Below are positions 60,367 to 64,000 of a stretch of DNA of 64,000 nt, one piece after another (the stretch's first letter is position 1; every line of letters begins with the position of its first letter). The notes under the pieces were generated by a model. That model was not told the DNA's origin. It ran no database searches and saw only the letters and a list, made by a program, of their open reading frames with translations. Made by a program: the position numbers and the translations under genes. The stretch comes from Prochlorococcus sp. AG-388-A04 (GTDB lineage: Bacteria > Cyanobacteriota > Cyanobacteriia > PCC-6307 > Cyanobiaceae): the NCBI GenBank assembly GCA_003279935.1, contig QCGL01000002.1:1-64000 (forward strand), given 5' to 3'.

Positions 60367-61698
60367 GTGAAACATGAAGAATTTCGGAAAGAAGAAATAA
60401 TAAAAAAATTAGAATTACACCCAAGCAGACTAGATAAAGAAAAAATCATCTTTGAAGCAATGGAAAATGGGCTGAATGATTTTTTTGAGGGAATAACTAT
60501 GGCCTTAGATCCTTTAGTAACTTTTGGTGTAAAGCAAGTACCTGAAAAAAAAGAAGAGACATCTAGTCAAGGATGTAATTGGAGTATTTTTAAAGTGTTA
60601 ACAAATCAATTAATCAAAAGAGAACTAACTGGGCATGCTGCTAGAGATGCGATCAATTTAGTTATGAAATCTGCAACTAAAGAAGAATGGAACGGATTTT
60701 ATAGACGCGTATTGATTAAAGATCTTCGTTGTGGGGTTTCTGAAAAAACAATAAACAAAGTTGCAAAAAAATTTCCAAAGTATGCTATACCTATCTTCTC
60801 ATGTCCCCTTGCACATGACAGCGCAAACCATGAAAAGAAAATGATAGGTAAGAAACAAATTGAGATTAAATTAGACGGCGTCAGAGTATTAACAATTATT
60901 AGAAAAAATAAAGTAGAAATGTTTTCTCGAAACGGAAAACAATTTAATAACTTTGGTCATATCATTACAGAAATAGAAAAAGTATTAGAGAAACATCCTG
61001 CCCCCTACGATTTAGTCTTAGACGGTGAAGTAATGAGTGCTAATTTTCAAGACCTAATGAAGCAAGTACATAGAAAAGATGGCAAACAATCCAAAGATGC
61101 AGTTTTACACTTATTTGATTTATGTCCAATTAAAGATTTCAAGAAGGGTTTATGGGAAAAAGATCAAACTACTAGAAGTATGTTAGTAAAAGATTGGGTA
61201 GCAAAAAATGCAACTCTTTTAAAACATGTCCAGACACTTGAATGGGAAAATGTGGATTTAGATACTCCTGAAGGCCAAAGTAGATTTGTAGAACTTAACA
61301 AATCAGCAGTAGAGGGAGGATATGAAGGCGTGATGATTAAAAATCCTCATGGTTGGTATGAATGCAAAAGAACACATAATTGGTTAAAAGCAAAACCATT
61401 CATAGAAGTTACCTTAAGAGTTGTAGCAATAGAAGAAGGGACAGGCAGAAACGAAGGGAGACTTGGAGCAATCCTGGTTGAAGGTAAAGATGATCAATAT
61501 AATTATCGTCTTAATTGCGGGAGTGGATTTAGTGATTCTCAACGTGAAGAATATTGGAGTGGAAGAGATAAACTTATCGGCCAATTGGTAGAAATCAGAG
61601 CTGATGCAAGAACTCAATCTCAAGATGCTGAAACATTCAGTCTCAGGTTCCCAAGATTCAAGTGCTTTAGAGGTTTCGGACCAGGTGAAAAAATATAA
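60367..61698 (+). CDS. ATP-dependent DNA ligase, phage T4-like type
   Basis: Seals DNA nicks using ATP. The 443-residue protein has the nucleotidyltransferase motifs: adenylated lysine Lys168 in KLDGVR (168-173), S-R-N-G at 187-190, L-D-G-E-V-M at about 218-223, E-G-V-M-I-K at 320-325 and W-L-K-A-K at 339-343. An OB domain follows. The N-terminal helical part with R-E-L-T-G-H-A-A and D-L-R-C-G-V resembles phage T4 gp30. Bacterial chromosomes normally rely on NAD-dependent LigA, so this is an extra ligase, possibly acquired from a phage. The start is GTG at 60367. Confidence 0.88.
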   Translation: MKHEEFRKEEIIKKLELHPSRLDKEKIIFEAMENGLNDFFEGITMALDPLVTFGVKQVPEKKEETSSQGCNWSIFKVLTNQLIKRELTGHAARDAINLVMKSATKEEWNGFYRRVLIKDLRCGVSEKTINKVAKKFPKYAIPIFSCPLAHDSANHEKKMIGKKQIEIKLDGVRVLTIIRKNKVEMFSRNGKQFNNFGHIITEIEKVLEKHPAPYDLVLDGEVMSANFQDLMKQVHRKDGKQSKDAVLHLFDLCPIKDFKKGLWEKDQTTRSMLVKDWVAKNATLLKHVQTLEWENVDLDTPEGQSRFVELNKSAVEGGYEGVMIKNPHGWYECKRTHNWLKAKPFIEVTLRVVAIEEGTGRNEGRLGAILVEGKDDQYNYRLNCGSGFSDSQREEYWSGRDKLIGQLVEIRADARTQSQDAETFSLRFPRFKCFRGFGPGEKI

Positions 61699-61825
61699 TT
61701 TTAAGGGAATTAGTTTCGTAGAAGTCAATCTTTAAGCCAGCAGTAAATTATGAAAAACTAAAAAAGTAGATAATGAAATACACTATTAATGATTAATAAA
61801 TTACTACTTAAAGATATTAATTTTT

Positions 61826-61978
61826 ATGGATAACAAAAATCTTTTCAAATATATTAAAACCCCTTGCGGTCAAGCAAAATATATGGAATTACAATCTAAT
61901 AAAAGTTTGCTTGGAAAATTAAGACTTTTTTGGTTTGTAATTATTGCTTCTATAAGAGATTGGAATATTAGAGATTAA
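61826..61978 (+). CDS. Small ORF, 50 residues
   Basis: A 50-codon ORF from an ATG at 61826 to a TAA at 61976-61978. The product begins M-D-N-K-N-L-F-K-Y-I-K-T-P-C-G and has a hydrophobic stretch L-F-W-F-V-I-I-A-S-I before a polar end, a layout like a short membrane-associated peptide. It overlaps the end of the convergent TVP38-type gene by 11 bp. It may be real or a chance reading in the gap after the ligase; no homologue is recognised. Confidence 0.4.
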   Translation: MDNKNLFKYIKTPCGQAKYMELQSNKSLLGKLRLFWFVIIASIRDWNIRD

Positions 61979-62579
61979 TTTCTTTTGATTCATTAATATA
62001 TTCTTTAGCGTACTTTGCTGAAAAATAAACAACCATAAAAGTAGAAACCACACTTATAATTGTTATTAATAAGTTATTTGATGGCTGTAAGTTTTTTAAA
62101 TCCTGCAAACTTTTTGCCAAGCTGCCTATCGAACAATAAAGAAATGTTCCAGGAATGATTCCTAAAAGACCAAGAGCAAAGTTTCTAAATTTAATATTAT
62201 TTAAGCCATAAAAATAATTAAGAATACTAAAAGGAAAGAGAGGCGAAAGTCGAGCTAAAAGGATTAATTTGAGACCACCTTTCTGAACTACTTGTTCCAT
62301 AAGACTTAATCTGGGGAAACGATTAATAACTTTTTTAAGCTTTATTGATAAAAAACTTTTTGAAATAAAAAATGCTACTGAAGCGCCAATAACTGCCGCA
62401 AAAAAAACTATTATTGAACCGAAATAAGAACCATATAAAAAACCAGATAATAAAGATAACCAAGAGGCAGGAAGAATTAATAAAACAATTAAAATATATA
62501 AAAGGATAAAAGCAAAAATACCAATGTTTGTATTAAAAAAAAAGGCTAAGTCATAGATATTTTCAAAAAAAGGATTCAT
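61968..62579 (-). CDS. TVP38/TMEM64-type (DedA superfamily) membrane protein
   Basis: Polytopic inner-membrane protein of the SNARE-associated/VTT domain family. The 203-residue product has about five hydrophobic segments with the VTT core: L-P-A-S-W-L-S-L-L-S-G-F-L-Y-G near residue 36, a Gly-rich helix, and the motif A-R-L-S-P-L-F-P-F-S-I-L-N-Y at about 108. Family members are implicated in lipid or polyprenol handling. It is a distant cousin of the DedA gene at 1188. Its start is 1 bp from the valS stop, so coupling is likely. Confidence 0.85.
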   Translation of the reverse strand: MNPFFENIYDLAFFFNTNIGIFAFILLYILIVLLILPASWLSLLSGFLYGSYFGSIIVFFAAVIGASVAFFISKSFLSIKLKKVINRFPRLSLMEQVVQKGGLKLILLARLSPLFPFSILNYFYGLNNIKFRNFALGLLGIIPGTFLYCSIGSLAKSLQDLKNLQPSNNLLITIISVVSTFMVVYFSAKYAKEYINESKEINL

Positions 62580-62580
62580 A

Positions 62581-64000
62581 TCAGTTTAATAATTTAAGTT
62601 TTTTATTTATTTTTTCCGACTGCAAATTTCCTTCTTTCAACTTGGCAAAACATTCCTCAACAATATCTTTAGGAGCTTTGTCTATAAAGTTTTTGTTAGA
62701 TATTCTCTTATTTAATGTATCTATATCAGAATTAACTTTTTGCAGGTCCTTAGTAAGCCTATCCTTTAAAGCTTCTAGATTTACAAAATCATTAAAGGGT
62801 AAATAGACTTCTATATCACCAATAATTCCAGAAAAAGACTTAGCAAATTTGTTTTTATCGATATCCTTAGAATTACAAATAAAAACTTCAGATGACTTAG
62901 TAAAAGTTTTAATATCTACCATTAAAGTTTTCAAAAAGTTAGTTAATTCAAGATTATCTGAAATTAAGTAAACAGGAACCAGTTGAGATGGCTTAAGTCC
63001 TAACTCAACCCTAAGATTTCTAATCAATCTAATTATCTTAAAGAGCTCTTGAAAGGATTTATCTATTTGAGAATTTATATATTTTTTTTCTAATACAGGC
63101 CATTTCTGGAGAGATAATAAAATTTGTTCAGGTTTTATTTGTAATTTATGCCAAAGTTCTTCAGTGATATGTGGCATAAAGGGATGCATCATAACCAACA
63201 CATCAGTAAGTACTTTGATTAATATTTTTTCAGAAATTTTTCTGTTATGGGATTTTTTATTATTAAATTTTTGTTTTGCAAATTCAACATACCAATCACA
63301 AAAATCATTCCATGCAAATTCATATAATAATTTTGCAGATTCGCCTAATTTATATTCAATTAAAAGATTAGATACTTTTGTATTCAACTGATTTAATTTT
63401 GATAAAATCCACTTATCAGATAATTCTAAATATTTTTCATCACTCTCATTTAAAGAATAATTTTCAGAAAAAGATTTATTTATTAAAACGAATTTAGTAG
63501 CATTCCACAGTTTATTTGCAAAATTCCTTGATGCTTCAACTGTTGAAGAAGTATTTTCTTTCCTATCAAAATCAAGCCTTATATCCTGACCAGCGCCAGC
63601 GACTTCACGAAGTAAAGCAAATCGCAAAGCATCAGAACCATATTTATCAATCAACAGCAAAGGATCAATTCCGTTACCTGAACTTTTACTCATTTTTTTA
63701 TTATTTTCATCTCGAACTAAACCATGAATATAAACATCTTTGAATGGAATATTATTAGTAAAAGTTTTCCCCATCATTGTCATTCTTGCTACCCAAAAGA
63801 AAATAATATCGAAACCAGTAACTAAAACACTATTTGGATACCATTTTTTAAAATCTGCATCATTAGTATTAGGCCACCCCAATGTAGAAAAAGGCCATAA
63901 ACCACTTGAAAACCAAGTATCTAAAACATCCTTATCACGAATAAGTTGTAAATTAGGCCCAAATTCTTTAGTAGCTTTGCTTAATGCTTCTTTCTCATTT
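62581..64000 (-). CDS. valS: Valyl-tRNA synthetase (partial, C-terminal part)
   Basis: Class I aminoacyl-tRNA synthetase charging tRNA-Val. The N-terminus, with the Rossmann HIGH motif, lies beyond the right edge. Within the window are the catalytic-domain W-F-S-S-G-L-W-P-F-S-T-L-G-W-P segment, the K-M-S-K-S motif, the anticodon-binding domain with the R-N-F-A-N-K-L-W-N-A region, and the C-terminal coiled coil (about the last 60 residues, L-K-D-R-L-T-K-D-L-Q-K-V) typical of ValS. The reading frame is open to the edge, so an ATG at 63882 is internal. Confidence 0.95.
   Translation of the reverse strand, partial: NEKEALSKATKEFGPNLQLIRDKDVLDTWFSSGLWPFSTLGWPNTNDADFKKWYPNSVLVTGFDIIFFWVARMTMMGKTFTNNIPFKDVYIHGLVRDENNKKMSKSSGNGIDPLLLIDKYGSDALRFALLREVAGAGQDIRLDFDRKENTSSTVEASRNFANKLWNATKFVLINKSFSENYSLNESDEKYLELSDKWILSKLNQLNTKVSNLLIEYKLGESAKLLYEFAWNDFCDWYVEFAKQKFNNKKSHNRKISEKILIKVLTDVLVMMHPFMPHITEELWHKLQIKPEQILLSLQKWPVLEKKYINSQIDKSFQELFKIIRLIRNLRVELGLKPSQLVPVYLISDNLELTNFLKTLMVDIKTFTKSSEVFICNSKDIDKNKFAKSFSGIIGDIEVYLPFNDFVNLEALKDRLTKDLQKVNSDIDTLNKRISNKNFIDKAPKDIVEECFAKLKEGNLQSEKINKKLKLLN

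Overview
The window is about 31-32% G+C, densely packed and rich in cyanobacterial markers: psbZ (photosystem II), sqdB and sqdX (sulfolipid), ycf23, an acyl-lipid desaturase, cobH, and a group 2 sigma-70 factor of the cyanobacterial type. Gene content, small size and gene order point to a streamlined, high-light-adapted Prochlorococcus (marine picocyanobacterium). This is recognition of family and gene order, not a database result. I see no rRNA, CRISPR array, insertion sequence or integrated element. One tRNA (Gly-GCC) is present.

Layout. 1-9.3 kb: mreB (cut by the left edge), ssb, a DedA protein, ahcY, tsaE, a PfkB sugar kinase, an alpha/beta hydrolase, a sigma factor, mgtE, two tandem fluoride-channel genes (crcB) and a small secreted SH3-like protein. 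9.3-19.1 kb: gyrB, miaA, infC, a GntR-type regulator, cysE, secA, a GNAT acetyltransferase, the only long gene-poor stretch (18227-18639) and an NTF2-like protein. 19.2-29.3 kb: tRNA-Gly, ribH, psbZ, mutS, cobH, holA, lysC, uvrB, ycf23. 29.4-44.9 kb: tilS, rnj, dapA-asd, the proteostasis/replication run tig-clpP-clpX-dnaX, a family 2 glycosyltransferase next to a SpoIID/SPOR protein, rpmI-rplT, and a TPR protein coupled to thiG. 45-54 kb: sqdB-sqdX, a small hypothetical gene, then a minus-strand operon of an HTH-like protein, a methionine gamma-lyase-like PLP enzyme, gcvH and gcvP, and a divergent desaturase. 54-64 kb: rplI-dnaB-mnmG, a chorismate-lyase-like gene without an obvious ATG start, a charged low-complexity protein, an SprT-like protease, a DUF4864-like membrane protein followed by a T4-type ATP-dependent DNA ligase, a 50-codon small ORF, a TVP38/DedA-type membrane protein and valS (cut by the right edge).

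How the genes fit together. Most are housekeeping. Replication and repair: ssb, gyrB, dnaX, holA, dnaB, mutS, uvrB, ligase. Translation and tRNA modification: infC, rpmI, rplT, rplI, miaA, tilS, tsaE, mnmG, valS. The aspartate/lysine route is represented by lysC, asd and dapA, one-carbon and sulfur metabolism by ahcY, cysE and gcvPH, and protein quality control by tig and clpPX. Photosynthetic membrane construction is represented by psbZ, sqdBX, the desaturase and the likely plastoquinone-pathway chorismate lyase. Intergenic spacers are mostly under 100 bp, and several convergent genes overlap at their 3' ends.

No clearly new multi-gene system is visible. The observations most worth a second look are the phage-type ATP-dependent ligase, the CrcB pair in which one partner has lost the usual pore asparagine, the chorismate-lyase-like gene with a non-standard start, the HTH/PLP-enzyme/glycine-cleavage operon, and a 21-codon ORF with a perfect Shine-Dalgarno in the only large intergenic gap.
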